Assembly: GCA_030432775.1 (NCBI GenBank)
Contig: JAUILO010000040.1
Location: 1 to 17,121, forward strand
Source of the DNA: Alphaproteobacteria bacterium
GTDB taxonomy: Bacteria > Pseudomonadota > Alphaproteobacteria > Micavibrionales > Micavibrionaceae
Length of the DNA: 17,121 nt
Direction of reading: 5' to 3'
Positions 1 to 7,443 of this stretch are shown here, in pieces. The translations under genes and the position numbers were made by a program. The first letter of the stretch is position 1. Each line of letters starts with the position of its first letter. The notes beneath the pieces were generated by a model. That model ran no database searches and was not told where the DNA came from. It saw nothing but the letters and a program-made list of their open reading frames with translations.

Positions 1-345
1 AGACTTGATGGATAAGATCAAGGAAGCATTGGAGGAACAGAATAAGCGCGATCAAGACAAGATGAATCAGGACATGAATGATTCACAGGATAGTGACGCT
101 CAAGATAGCCAGCAGCAGGACAGTCAACAACAAGATGGCCAGCAAGATAATCCTTCTCAGGATAATCAGCAACAAGATGGCTCCGAGAATGGCGAGCAGC
201 AAAAATCAGATCAAGAGCAGATGCAAGACTTGATGGATAAGATCAAGGAAGCATTGGAGGAACAGAATAAGCGCGATCAGGACAAGATGAATCAGGACAT
301 GAATGATTCACAGGATAGTGACGCCCAAGATAGCCAGCAGCAGGA
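1..345 (+). repeat. 225-bp-period in-frame duplication inside the VWA gene
   Basis: Bases 1-120 recur at 226-345 with two differences (a55/g280 and t100/c325), both synonymous. The period is 75 codons. A third, diverged protein-level copy begins near 424 (MQDAMDKLKEAMEG). The match starts at the window edge, so more copies may lie upstream. Between copies the coding is a looser run of DSQQQ-like pentads. Confidence 0.95.
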
Positions 346-1921
346 TAGTCAGTCTCAAGACAGTCAACAACAGGACAGTCAATCCCAAGATGGTCAGCAG
401 AAAGATGACGGCGATCAGGATATGCAAGATGCCATGGATAAGTTGAAAGAGGCCATGGAAGGTATGGATCAAGACCAGTTGAGCGAAATGTTTAATGATC
501 TTCAGGATGCGCAGGATTCTCAGGATGGAGATCCGCAGCAATCACAGGAAAGCGGCTTTAATCCGGGTGAGTCCGGCCTTAGTGAAGATCAGGAGCTTTC
601 GGTTGGTGAAGAGAATGGACAAGGTCAGAAAATGCCCAATGTTGATTTGCCGCCAGATGCGCCGGAAGTCATGCAGGATCCATCTGCCCAAGAGGATGGA
701 CCGGTACAGGATTTACAGGATTCGCAAGGTCAGCAGCCAGGCGAAGGTGCGCCACAAGGCATGACCCTTGAGCAGTTGGAAGAGATGATGAAAGCCATGC
801 AGCAAGCGCAGCAAGGTGGTGATCAACCAGGTCAGGGAATGCAACCAACGCCAGCGCAACAGCCGGGACAACAGCCAGGGCAGGGCGAAGCGCCGGATGG
901 TATGCCGTCGGATCAGGCGGGTGATCAATCTGGTAAAAGTCTGGACGAGATTGCACGGATGGACTGGAATAATTTTCCGGCAATTGTAAGGGAGTTGCAG
1001 GGGCATATTCATCAGGTGGCAAGATTGCTGCGCAAGATACGTGAACAGCAAGTTCAAAAAGAGATTAGACGTTCTGCGGATTTAGAGTTATTCCCGGAAG
1101 GTAAGGAACTGGATCGCCTGGATATGGAAGCCCATAGAGAGCTTATCAAGAAAATGAAGAGCGGACAGCCGATTGAAGAACGAGATCTGCATCGTTTCCA
1201 GAAGAACGAAGAATTTGATGATCCGACTATTATCGATCTTGTATTGTTGATTGATGGATCAGGCAGTATGGATACGGGCTCGCATAACCAAAACCGCACT
1301 ACAGCAACGCCAATGGAAATTGCGTTGCTGACGGCGACCATTATTTATGAAGCTGCGCAGGTGGCCGGCGTTGATGCCAAGGCGCATATTGCGATATGGG
1401 GTGATGATAACCCGATTGTGATTGCTGAGCCGGGCGATGATCCTCATAAGGTATCAGAGCGTATTTCCAAATTCCGTAAAGGCACAGGCAGTGGTACCAA
1501 GCTTGAGCCGTCGCTTAAATCACTTGCCGAAATTAAGGCTGAGGAAAAACCAAAAGGCCAAACCAAAACGGGCTTTACCCATGTTGTGATTATTTCCGAT
1601 GGCGATATTGGTGACCCTGAACCGGCACAAAAAGCGGTCGAGACAATTTTAGATAGTTCAGATCATGTTACAATTGATGCAGCCATTATCAAGGGAACGG
1701 GATATTCAACCGATAAACTTAGAGAGATGTTTGGCAAAATCGAAAGCAAATATCCTGCACAAAAAATAAGCTCGGTTGACGGGTTGCAGCCTAATGAATT
1801 GCCGGCTGCGGTGATCGGCAAAATATTCGAAAAATTACAGAGGTGTGAGAGCTTTATAGCGATTCCATTTAACAAGAAAAAGAAACAATTTAAACGGGCG
1901 CAAAGACGCCTTGAGCCATAG
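1..1921 (+). CDS. VWA-domain protein with acidic Gln-rich repeats, 5' partial
   Basis: The reading frame is open to the window edge and matches the inside of a repeat unit, so the true start lies upstream. At least 639 residues are visible. The first two thirds are low-complexity, rich in Asp, Gln, Ser and Gly, with amphipathic segments of the MDKIKEALEEQ type. The C-terminal third is a von Willebrand A domain: the MIDAS motif DGSGS is encoded at 1253-1267, the conserved Thr of GSGT at 1496-1498 and the Asp of ISDGD at 1598-1600, so metal binding looks intact. A basic tail (KKKKQFKRAQRR) ends the protein. Layout (acidic linker then VWA) recalls CobT, NorD and CbbO, partners of AAA+ ATPases, and an AAA+ gene follows after 206 bp. 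The target is unknown. It is probably cytoplasmic: no membrane segment is seen in the visible part. CobT identity is not supported. Confidence 0.85.
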   Translation, partial: DLMDKIKEALEEQNKRDQDKMNQDMNDSQDSDAQDSQQQDSQQQDGQQDNPSQDNQQQDGSENGEQQKSDQEQMQDLMDKIKEALEEQNKRDQDKMNQDMNDSQDSDAQDSQQQDSQSQDSQQQDSQSQDGQQKDDGDQDMQDAMDKLKEAMEGMDQDQLSEMFNDLQDAQDSQDGDPQQSQESGFNPGESGLSEDQELSVGEENGQGQKMPNVDLPPDAPEVMQDPSAQEDGPVQDLQDSQGQQPGEGAPQGMTLEQLEEMMKAMQQAQQGGDQPGQGMQPTPAQQPGQQPGQGEAPDGMPSDQAGDQSGKSLDEIARMDWNNFPAIVRELQGHIHQVARLLRKIREQQVQKEIRRSADLELFPEGKELDRLDMEAHRELIKKMKSGQPIEERDLHRFQKNEEFDDPTIIDLVLLIDGSGSMDTGSHNQNRTTATPMEIALLTATIIYEAAQVAGVDAKAHIAIWGDDNPIVIAEPGDDPHKVSERISKFRKGTGSGTKLEPSLKSLAEIKAEEKPKGQTKTGFTHVVIISDGDIGDPEPAQKAVETILDSSDHVTIDAAIIKGTGYSTDKLREMFGKIESKYPAQKISSVDGLQPNELPAAVIGKIFEKLQRCESFIAIPFNKKKKQFKRAQRRLEP

Positions 1922-2127
1922 TTTGGTAGGATTTTTATGAGGAGTATACAACGTGAATGCGTTGGAATTAGCCATAAAACGAAATTTTTTTAGTAAAATA
2001 CGATTCAGGCCTTAAAAAACGAATCATTTTAGGCTATGGTAATTGATCTAAAAAAATAAAAGACATAAGTCTTATTATAAAAATTAAAAGTCGGACAACC
2101 GACTGCGTAACAGGAAGGTATTATACT
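1922..2127 (+). other. 206-bp intergenic region between VWA and AAA+ genes
   Basis: AT-rich spacer with no full-size gene. A GTG at 1953, 8 nt after a good Shine-Dalgarno (tgaggag, 1938-1944), opens a 20-codon frame ending at 2015; this could be a leader peptide or chance. An imperfect palindrome (aagac-ataa-gtctt, about 2060-2073) lies before the 2089-2104 hairpin. I see no convincing terminator or sigma-70 promoter, so whether the two genes share a transcript is open. Confidence 0.4.
2089..2104 (+). promoter_or_regulatory. Perfect 6-bp hairpin in the leader of the AAA+ gene
   Basis: AGTCGG-acaa-CCGACT is a perfect inverted repeat with a 4-nt loop. It ends 7 nt before the AGGAAGG ribosome binding site (2112-2118). 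It could be an operator or an mRNA stem near the start site. There is no T-run after it, so it is not a terminator. Confidence 0.35.
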
Positions 2128-4785
2128 GTGTCAGGGATTCTGAAAAAGCCTCTGCATGAGGTGCACGAAAAAGATTACCTTAAATTCGAAAAGAAGATAG
2201 GTGAGCGATACGATTTTCCTATGATGGGGCTGGGCTATGTCGTCAGTGATGATGGCAAGAAGACCATTAGCCGCTATCTTGGTGTTCTCGATAAACCTTT
2301 GATTGTCTCGAGTGACAGGACGCTGGATGAAGTAGAAGGTACACTTCTGCGTGATACGCCGACGCCTGATATGCTTCCGATGTTCTTTAATGTGATGTCG
2401 GCGGTACACCCGCGTAACGCACGTCGTGCGATGATGCTTATTGGTGCGCCGGGTGCTGGTAAAACCTTCCTTGGCGAGATGGTCGGACGGGTTATGTCTG
2501 ATGCCGGGCCGATCACAATCGATTGTACTGGTTTGAATTTGAACGAGTTGTTTTATGAAACGGTTCTTGATTTCAACAGTAACCAGAATTTCTATAAATC
2601 CATTGATGCCAAATTGGCGCAATATAACGAGGCAAGCGGTAATCCGGAAGCACAGGAGCGCGTGTTGAACTCGGCTTCTATCGAGGCATTACGCGAAGGG
2701 CTGGGCGAAGCATTCCACGAAGATAAAGATGGTTATATTTCTATTGACTGGAAAGAAGTGAAACGTGGTCATAGAGAGGACCCGAATGATCCTGAAAGTG
2801 CGTTTTTAACATCTGCCGAATGTTCGGCGCGTGCCAAATCTGCGCTTGAGTGGGTTGGTAAAATGGAAGGCCTTGAAGGCGGCAGCAATACACTTGGTAT
2901 GTCGACGCAAGAAGGTCCGGCGTGGCAGGCTTATAAAGAAGGCCGCGTTCTGGTTCTTGATGAGATGAACCGTGCTAAAAAAGGTACGCATGGAGTTATT
3001 CATGGCTGGATGCAGTTTGTGATTGGTGAAAAAGACCATTACACATTCCGTAACCCGATGCAGGAAAAAGGCGATGAATCTGCTAAAAGTATGACTTTCC
3101 GTAAATCGGAAATGGGGGCTGGTCACTTTGTCTTTATGACAGGTAACACGGTACAGGATAGTGATGAGGTTTTTGAACTTCCGGAAGCGTTGTCTTCACG
3201 TATTGTTGAAGAACGTGTTCCTGATGCGACCGAGCTAAGTTGGCAGCACCGTATTTGTCAGATTTTGACAGGTGTTCCGATTTCAACACATTTTCAGGCA
3301 CAGCGTGATCGCTGGTCCAAAGATCCGGAAGGATTTGGCAAATTTGTAATGGAAGCCCGTTTGCTGGGTGAGAAAAAGGATGTTCCTGATTTCCAGATCG
3401 ATATGTTACGCCGCTGGGATGAGGTGTTGCAGGCAAGTGAAAATCTGGCAAAATTCTTCTTCCATGCTGCCGAGATTGTTAATCCGGATTCGGACAAATA
3501 CAAGCTTGTAAAAGATTTGAACCAGTTGCTGGATGAAATTGACGAAAGCTTTAAAAAAGAAACTTCGGTCGATTTCCGGAAGATCTCATATTTCTTGAAC
3601 CGTGCGTTTATGCCTAAACCTGTTGTTCGTCCTCCAGATGATGAGCAGGGCGCGCGTATTACGCCGCTTCTATCTTCATTTGATATGCCGGATGATCCGT
3701 CCAAGATCGAGCAAAAGCTTGGTACGCATATGTCTTATGCTATTCTGGACTGGATAGTGAACAAAACATATGAACAAGGTAAGCATGCGCTGGGTAACCA
3801 GTTGATGCAGCTTGCTTCTGATTGTGGTGTTGTCGAAGCACAATTATCCGAAGCCAAAGCTAGCACACGTAAGTCTATTATTACACTGCTTGATGATGAA
3901 CCATTTGATAGCCAGTATAGAGATAAGCGTATGTCATGGACACGGGATCTGGCTGTTGATTATCTTCGTGATACGTATACGGATGCAGAATTTCCTGCCG
4001 ATAATGACGAGATTTTACCTGCGAGTATTATTGACCGTGCGATTGCAGAGATCGAGGCTAAGGATGCCGCATTACCTGAAGGTGCACCGATCGAAGATCT
4101 TGCTTTGTTGCACACCGATATGGATCATTTCGAAAGCCAGCCCTTCAAACTGACGAAGGTTTATGATGCTGCTGCCCAGATGTTAAAAGGGGAGAGTGCA
4201 AATATTCCGGCACCGGAAGAACTGGCTACGCAAGAGAGCTTCTTACGTTCTTTATCTGTACCTGATCTGCGTGATAGAAATCTCGAAGCCATATGGAATA
4301 CGAATTTCAGTGAATCAGGAGTCGTTGCCAATACACTCGAAGATGTTGTAGATCATGCGCTGGCGATTGCCGAAAACACATCGGATAGCGGTTTGTCTGC
4401 GACGACGGTTATGGCCAGAACTCTTGATAGTGATGGAAAATCCAAACCAACACCGATGCATGTTGTCTGGAATAAAAATCAGGACAAATTGCTTGTCGTG
4501 GGTGAGGGGCAGATTAGCGGATCTCTTAAATCTGCTTTTAACAGCAGCCGCGTGATTTATGTTGATCGTATGCATAATGATGCCGTTATGCAGGTGAAGA
4601 AAGGTCTGGCGGAGATTGTCGGCGCAGAAAATTACGGCTTCCGCGCAGATTTGAAAAACGCATTATTGATGAGAACCTCTGTATCCGGTTCTACGGAAGA
4701 AGATTTCGAGCAATCTCTTGATACGGTTCTTGCGAGCAAAAATGCAGTGAGTTATTTACCAAAATATATAATGGCCCCGTCTTAA
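2128..4785 (+). CDS. Large MoxR/CobS-like AAA+ ATPase
   Basis: 885 residues, GTG start chosen because AGGAAGG (2112-2118) sits 9 nt upstream. Walker A is GAPGAGKT (106-113), Walker B is VLVLDE (274-279), the sensor-1 Asn is in FMTGNT (N340), and LPEALSSR (351-358) carries the conserved Arg. These place it among MoxR/CobS-type ATPases, which remodel partner proteins together with VWA proteins. Two oddities stand out. Walker A and B are about 165 residues apart, against roughly 60-70 in compact MoxR proteins, so residues about 150-260 are an insertion. About 500 residues follow the ATPase core with no domain I recognise, whereas MoxR and CobS are about 300-350 residues in all. The upstream VWA gene is the natural partner. 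The substrate is unknown. It is likely cytoplasmic. Confidence 0.88.
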   Translation: MSGILKKPLHEVHEKDYLKFEKKIGERYDFPMMGLGYVVSDDGKKTISRYLGVLDKPLIVSSDRTLDEVEGTLLRDTPTPDMLPMFFNVMSAVHPRNARRAMMLIGAPGAGKTFLGEMVGRVMSDAGPITIDCTGLNLNELFYETVLDFNSNQNFYKSIDAKLAQYNEASGNPEAQERVLNSASIEALREGLGEAFHEDKDGYISIDWKEVKRGHREDPNDPESAFLTSAECSARAKSALEWVGKMEGLEGGSNTLGMSTQEGPAWQAYKEGRVLVLDEMNRAKKGTHGVIHGWMQFVIGEKDHYTFRNPMQEKGDESAKSMTFRKSEMGAGHFVFMTGNTVQDSDEVFELPEALSSRIVEERVPDATELSWQHRICQILTGVPISTHFQAQRDRWSKDPEGFGKFVMEARLLGEKKDVPDFQIDMLRRWDEVLQASENLAKFFFHAAEIVNPDSDKYKLVKDLNQLLDEIDESFKKETSVDFRKISYFLNRAFMPKPVVRPPDDEQGARITPLLSSFDMPDDPSKIEQKLGTHMSYAILDWIVNKTYEQGKHALGNQLMQLASDCGVVEAQLSEAKASTRKSIITLLDDEPFDSQYRDKRMSWTRDLAVDYLRDTYTDAEFPADNDEILPASIIDRAIAEIEAKDAALPEGAPIEDLALLHTDMDHFESQPFKLTKVYDAAAQMLKGESANIPAPEELATQESFLRSLSVPDLRDRNLEAIWNTNFSESGVVANTLEDVVDHALAIAENTSDSGLSATTVMARTLDSDGKSKPTPMHVVWNKNQDKLLVVGEGQISGSLKSAFNSSRVIYVDRMHNDAVMQVKKGLAEIVGAENYGFRADLKNALLMRTSVSGSTEEDFEQSLDTVLASKNAVSYLPKYIMAPS

Positions 4786-4818
4786 CGTCGCTGTGAAACG
4801 GCGATAAGAACGGGCTCG

Positions 4819-4824
4819 TATAAT
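4819..4824 (+). promoter_or_regulatory. Possible -10 box (TATAAT)
   Basis: A perfect TATAAT lies 33 bp after the AAA+ stop codon and 38 bp before the next start. No good -35 is seen 16-18 bp upstream and there is no extended -10, so this is weak. It could give the two downstream genes a promoter of their own. Confidence 0.25.
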
Positions 4825-4862
4825 AATAAAAAGGGTAAATGAACAGAAGGAGTATGCAGCTA

Positions 4863-5204
4863 ATGAGAGAATTATCAGCAGCAGAAGATAGGGAAAAAAG
4901 TAAGTTAAAGAGCGTCATGCCGGTTTTGGTGCGCAGTAGTGTTGCGACGCTAACACCGGAGAAGTTTGGTAAAAGTTATTTTTACAAGATTGAAAGTGGC
5001 TGGGAAGCCCGCGTGATGGAGCGTGATGACGATATTTGTAAAGCCTTGACCGCAATGGATTTAGAGCGTGCTTTTATCCAGGACAACATACACCGGATTT
5101 TAATTCCACGAGGCGCGCCGTTATCGGCAGATTTTGTAAAGCTAATCTGCGAAAAGCAGACCGAAGGAAAAACTATTTATTTTGAGAGTAAAAGACATGG
5201 ATGA
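4863..5204 (+). CDS. Small protein of unknown function with one repeat unit
   Basis: 113 residues from the ATG at 4863, chosen because AAGGAG (4847-4852) sits 10 nt upstream; ATGs at 4839 and 4854 are in frame but badly spaced to that site. No family is recognised. It has no signal peptide or membrane segment and is highly charged. Its C-terminus (PLSADFVKLI..., then EGKTIYFES) resembles the unit repeated in the next protein (ITPEDITEV...GGKTLLEMA; LSAEILLQK...RGKTALDFI), so the two may be related in origin or bind each other. Its stop overlaps the next start by 8 nt (ATG at 5197, TGA at 5202-5204), which suggests translational coupling. It may be an adaptor for the ATPase locus; that is inference. 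Confidence 0.75.
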   Translation: MRELSAAEDREKSKLKSVMPVLVRSSVATLTPEKFGKSYFYKIESGWEARVMERDDDICKALTAMDLERAFIQDNIHRILIPRGAPLSADFVKLICEKQTEGKTIYFESKRHG

Positions 5205-6717
5205 TAAACAGAACCTATTGATAGCACTTTCCTTGGGATTAAAAGAGGACCACTCAATTCGTAAAGACCTGCCTGAAAATGCCGGTGCGGATATTATCGA
5301 TATTTCCAATATTGATAAGGATGATTTTTTCAACGGATTTGAAAAGGATGGGGAGCCCAAGAACTTTTTCCATTACAAGGAAGCTTGGGAGAAGCTTCCG
5401 GATTACGTTGCCGCTTATGCTGCCAAGGGTGTGAAAATCACGCCCGAGGATATTACTGAAGTCAAAAGGCCGGGGGGCAAAACTTTACTTGAGATGGCAG
5501 TTGATTGCGGGTCTGTGATTTATGCGTTTGTGCCCGAAATTTGGGCAGGCCGCCGCGAGGATATGGAGAATACTTGGTACAGCATCAATAAATCCAGCCG
5601 CGCAAGTATCAGTTTTTCCGATATTTTAGCACGCACAGCAGAGATTGAAGGCGTACAAACAAGAGAAGCGCAGTTGAAAGAAATGGGCATTTCACATGAC
5701 GAGATGATCGATGCTTTGAAAAAAGGTCCTTTGGATACTGTGCTTAAAAAACTTGAAGAAGCCGGAGACTATTTGCGCGTTGATGATTTGTTGTTGATGG
5801 ATGCTGATGGCGATACAGTGTTCTTTGCAAGCGATGTATGGAATGCCGATAAGTTTGAAAAGATAGTTGATGCGCTTGCTGTAAATGGCGAAGTGCTTGA
5901 TAGAGACTTTTTTATGTTTCAACGCGGCACTCGTGGAACAATTCTAACCAACGGGCTTGGTAAAACGAACGGTATTGACCAGATATTTAGTCCGAAAGTC
6001 TGGGCGGGACGTCCGAACGAAATGTTAGAGTTATTTAGCGAAGTTCCGGAATCAAATAAATCAAAATTTGAAATTCATCATGTTTTACTGAAGGTTCTGG
6101 AAGAAACATATGCTCCGCTTTTGGAAGAGGGGGCGGATGTTAGTTTGGAAGATCTCACAGAAACAGTTAGTGTTCTTGAAGGACCGGACAAGGTTGAAGG
6201 TGAGCCGGTAAAACATTATCCGGTTTCTTTGCTAGGGCTTGAATCTGTATGGAAGAACATCGAGCAAATCGAAGACAAACTTGCGGTCAAAGGCGAAGCT
6301 CTTACTTCGGAACATTTGGCAATTGAAAGTGGTTATCCAAAAGAAACTGTGTTGATGATTGCGATTAAAAGCGGTGAATTTGAAAAAGCACTGGACGTTT
6401 TAAAAAGCGACGGCGGCCTGAGTGCAGAGATATTGCTGCAAAAATCAGAACGCGGTAAAACAGCGCTGGATTTCATCGTTGAAAAAGACCAAGTCGCTCT
6501 TTTACTTGATGAAAGCATGTGGGTTGGAATGGTTGATGACTTTATGCAAGTGTACCAAGCCTTGCCGGATATCAAAAAAGCCGAAGTACAGGAACAGGTG
6601 ACATCAATGCATAGCCATTTGAATATCTTGTCTTTGCGCAAGGCATTCACAGATAATGGTGGCCTACAGACCGGTGTTATTGCCTCACAAGCGCCGCAAA
6701 TGAAATGGGCACCATAA
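5197..6717 (+). CDS. Degenerate ankyrin-like repeat protein of unknown function
   Basis: 506 residues from ATG 5197; a TTG at 5182 would add five residues, but the ATG has a GAG-type site about 9 nt upstream and overlaps the previous stop. No enzyme motif, signal peptide or membrane segment is seen. The protein is built of a loose repeat of about 50 residues, sometimes spaced 80-100: an amphipathic helix, a turn with LT/S-x-E, then GxTxLxxA, then a Trp in VW or IWAGR. The Trp residues (numbered from the TTG) are 69, 121, 220, 274, 357 and 447; WAGR occurs twice exactly. GxTxLxxA is the ankyrin hallmark, so degenerate ankyrin repeats are the best guess, which would mean a protein-binding scaffold. 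It is last in the putative locus, before a strong terminator. Confidence 0.82.
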   Translation: MDDKQNLLIALSLGLKEDHSIRKDLPENAGADIIDISNIDKDDFFNGFEKDGEPKNFFHYKEAWEKLPDYVAAYAAKGVKITPEDITEVKRPGGKTLLEMAVDCGSVIYAFVPEIWAGRREDMENTWYSINKSSRASISFSDILARTAEIEGVQTREAQLKEMGISHDEMIDALKKGPLDTVLKKLEEAGDYLRVDDLLLMDADGDTVFFASDVWNADKFEKIVDALAVNGEVLDRDFFMFQRGTRGTILTNGLGKTNGIDQIFSPKVWAGRPNEMLELFSEVPESNKSKFEIHHVLLKVLEETYAPLLEEGADVSLEDLTETVSVLEGPDKVEGEPVKHYPVSLLGLESVWKNIEQIEDKLAVKGEALTSEHLAIESGYPKETVLMIAIKSGEFEKALDVLKSDGGLSAEILLQKSERGKTALDFIVEKDQVALLLDESMWVGMVDDFMQVYQALPDIKKAEVQEQVTSMHSHLNILSLRKAFTDNGGLQTGVIASQAPQMKWAP

Positions 6718-6755
6718 CGCATAATGAGTGTTGTGAAAGATATTTGAATTATAAG

Positions 6756-6788
6756 ACTGCCTCTCTATTTCGAAGAGGCAGTTTTTTT
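6756..6788 (+). terminator. Strong intrinsic terminator
   Basis: ACTGCCTCT (6756-6764) pairs perfectly with AGAGGCAGT (6774-6782) around a 9-nt loop, followed by seven T (6782-6788). It lies 38 bp after the repeat-protein stop and ends that transcript. The rest of the gap to 6932 holds no gene that I can see. Confidence 0.93.
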
Positions 6789-6932
6789 ATGATCTATGTT
6801 GCGCTTCATATATCGGCGTTTGTTTTATGCTGCATAAAAATCCTGTCATTTATGATAGGTGCAAAGTGATTTCTTAGGTCTCGTTGATGCACGGCGCGAG
6901 ATTAAGTAATGAACCGCGCACTGAACCGGTAC

Positions 6933-7403
6933 CTATATCTGGCAATGCCCGCCGCCATTTTTCTCGATATATTTCTGATGGTATTCTTCTGCATCCCAGA
7001 ATGTTTCCGCAGGTACAATTTGTGTTGCAATTGGTGAAGAATAGCTCTCTTGTTCGGCTATGAGGGATGCTTTTGCTTGTTCGATTTGTTCGTCACTATG
7101 GGTGAAGATCGCTGTTCTGTATTGTGTGCCGACATCAGGTCCCTGACGGTTGACTTGTGTGGGGTCGTGCAGATCCCAGAACTTGCGTAACAGATCTGTA
7201 TAGCTGAGTTGCTGAGGATGAAAAGTAATCTCGACGGCTTCGGCATGGCCTGTTGTGCCTGTACAAACTTCTTTATAGGTCGGGTTATTTTTGTGACCGC
7301 CTGTGTAACCTGATACGGCGCTGATTACGCCGGGAATTTGTCTGAAATGATGCTCTATGCCCCAAAAACATCCGGCGGCAAATGTTGCTTTTTCTTTTGT
7401 CAT
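6933..7403 (-). CDS. msrA: Peptide-methionine (S)-S-oxide reductase MsrA
   Basis: 156 residues, the usual length for a cytoplasmic MsrA. It reduces methionine-S-sulfoxide in proteins and free form back to methionine, with electrons from thioredoxin. The catalytic motif GCFWGIE (Cys12) is near the N-terminus. Further family blocks are SGYTGG, the TGHAEAVE strand, FWDLHDPTQ and the GPDVGTQYR loop. A Cys in the C-terminal GGGHCQI is a candidate resolving cysteine. A good AGGAG lies about 7 nt before the ATG. It follows the COQ8-like gene by 40 bp on the same strand and is probably cotranscribed with it. No MsrB domain is fused. Confidence 0.97.
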   Translation of the reverse strand: MTKEKATFAAGCFWGIEHHFRQIPGVISAVSGYTGGHKNNPTYKEVCTGTTGHAEAVEITFHPQQLSYTDLLRKFWDLHDPTQVNRQGPDVGTQYRTAIFTHSDEQIEQAKASLIAEQESYSSPIATQIVPAETFWDAEEYHQKYIEKNGGGHCQI

Positions 7404-7443
7404 GACATCTCTCCTATGTGGTCTTTCTCTGCTGCTTTTTTGT

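Noticed and set aside
1..345. CRISPR or satellite-type repeat array
   Set aside because: The repeat is in frame, codon-periodic and coding, with no short constant repeats separated by unique spacers.
308..1057. Antisense open frames over the Gln/Asp-rich region
   Set aside because: They arise from the low-complexity codons of the sense gene and read as Leu/Ile-rich or Pro/His-rich strings with no gene-like features.
1..4785. CobT/CobS cobaltochelatase pair
   Set aside because: The acidic linker plus VWA and the CobS-like ATNT-type sensor region are reminiscent, but the ATPase is more than twice CobS length, the VWA core lacks the CobT sequence blocks I know, and no cobalamin genes are nearby.
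5143..5204. Frameshift splitting one repeat protein into two
   Set aside because: The 5182/5197 frame has a stop at 5143-5145 and a suitable ATG with its own ribosome binding site; the ATGGATGA overlap is a normal coupled junction.
1..6788. Defence or mobile island
   Set aside because: No integrase, transposase, tRNA edge, direct repeats or restriction/toxin genes are visible, and the rest of the window is housekeeping. A conflict role is possible but unsupported.
6871..6905. Weak stem downstream of msrA as its terminator
   Set aside because: The stem is only about 5 bp with a long loop and no T-run on the - strand.
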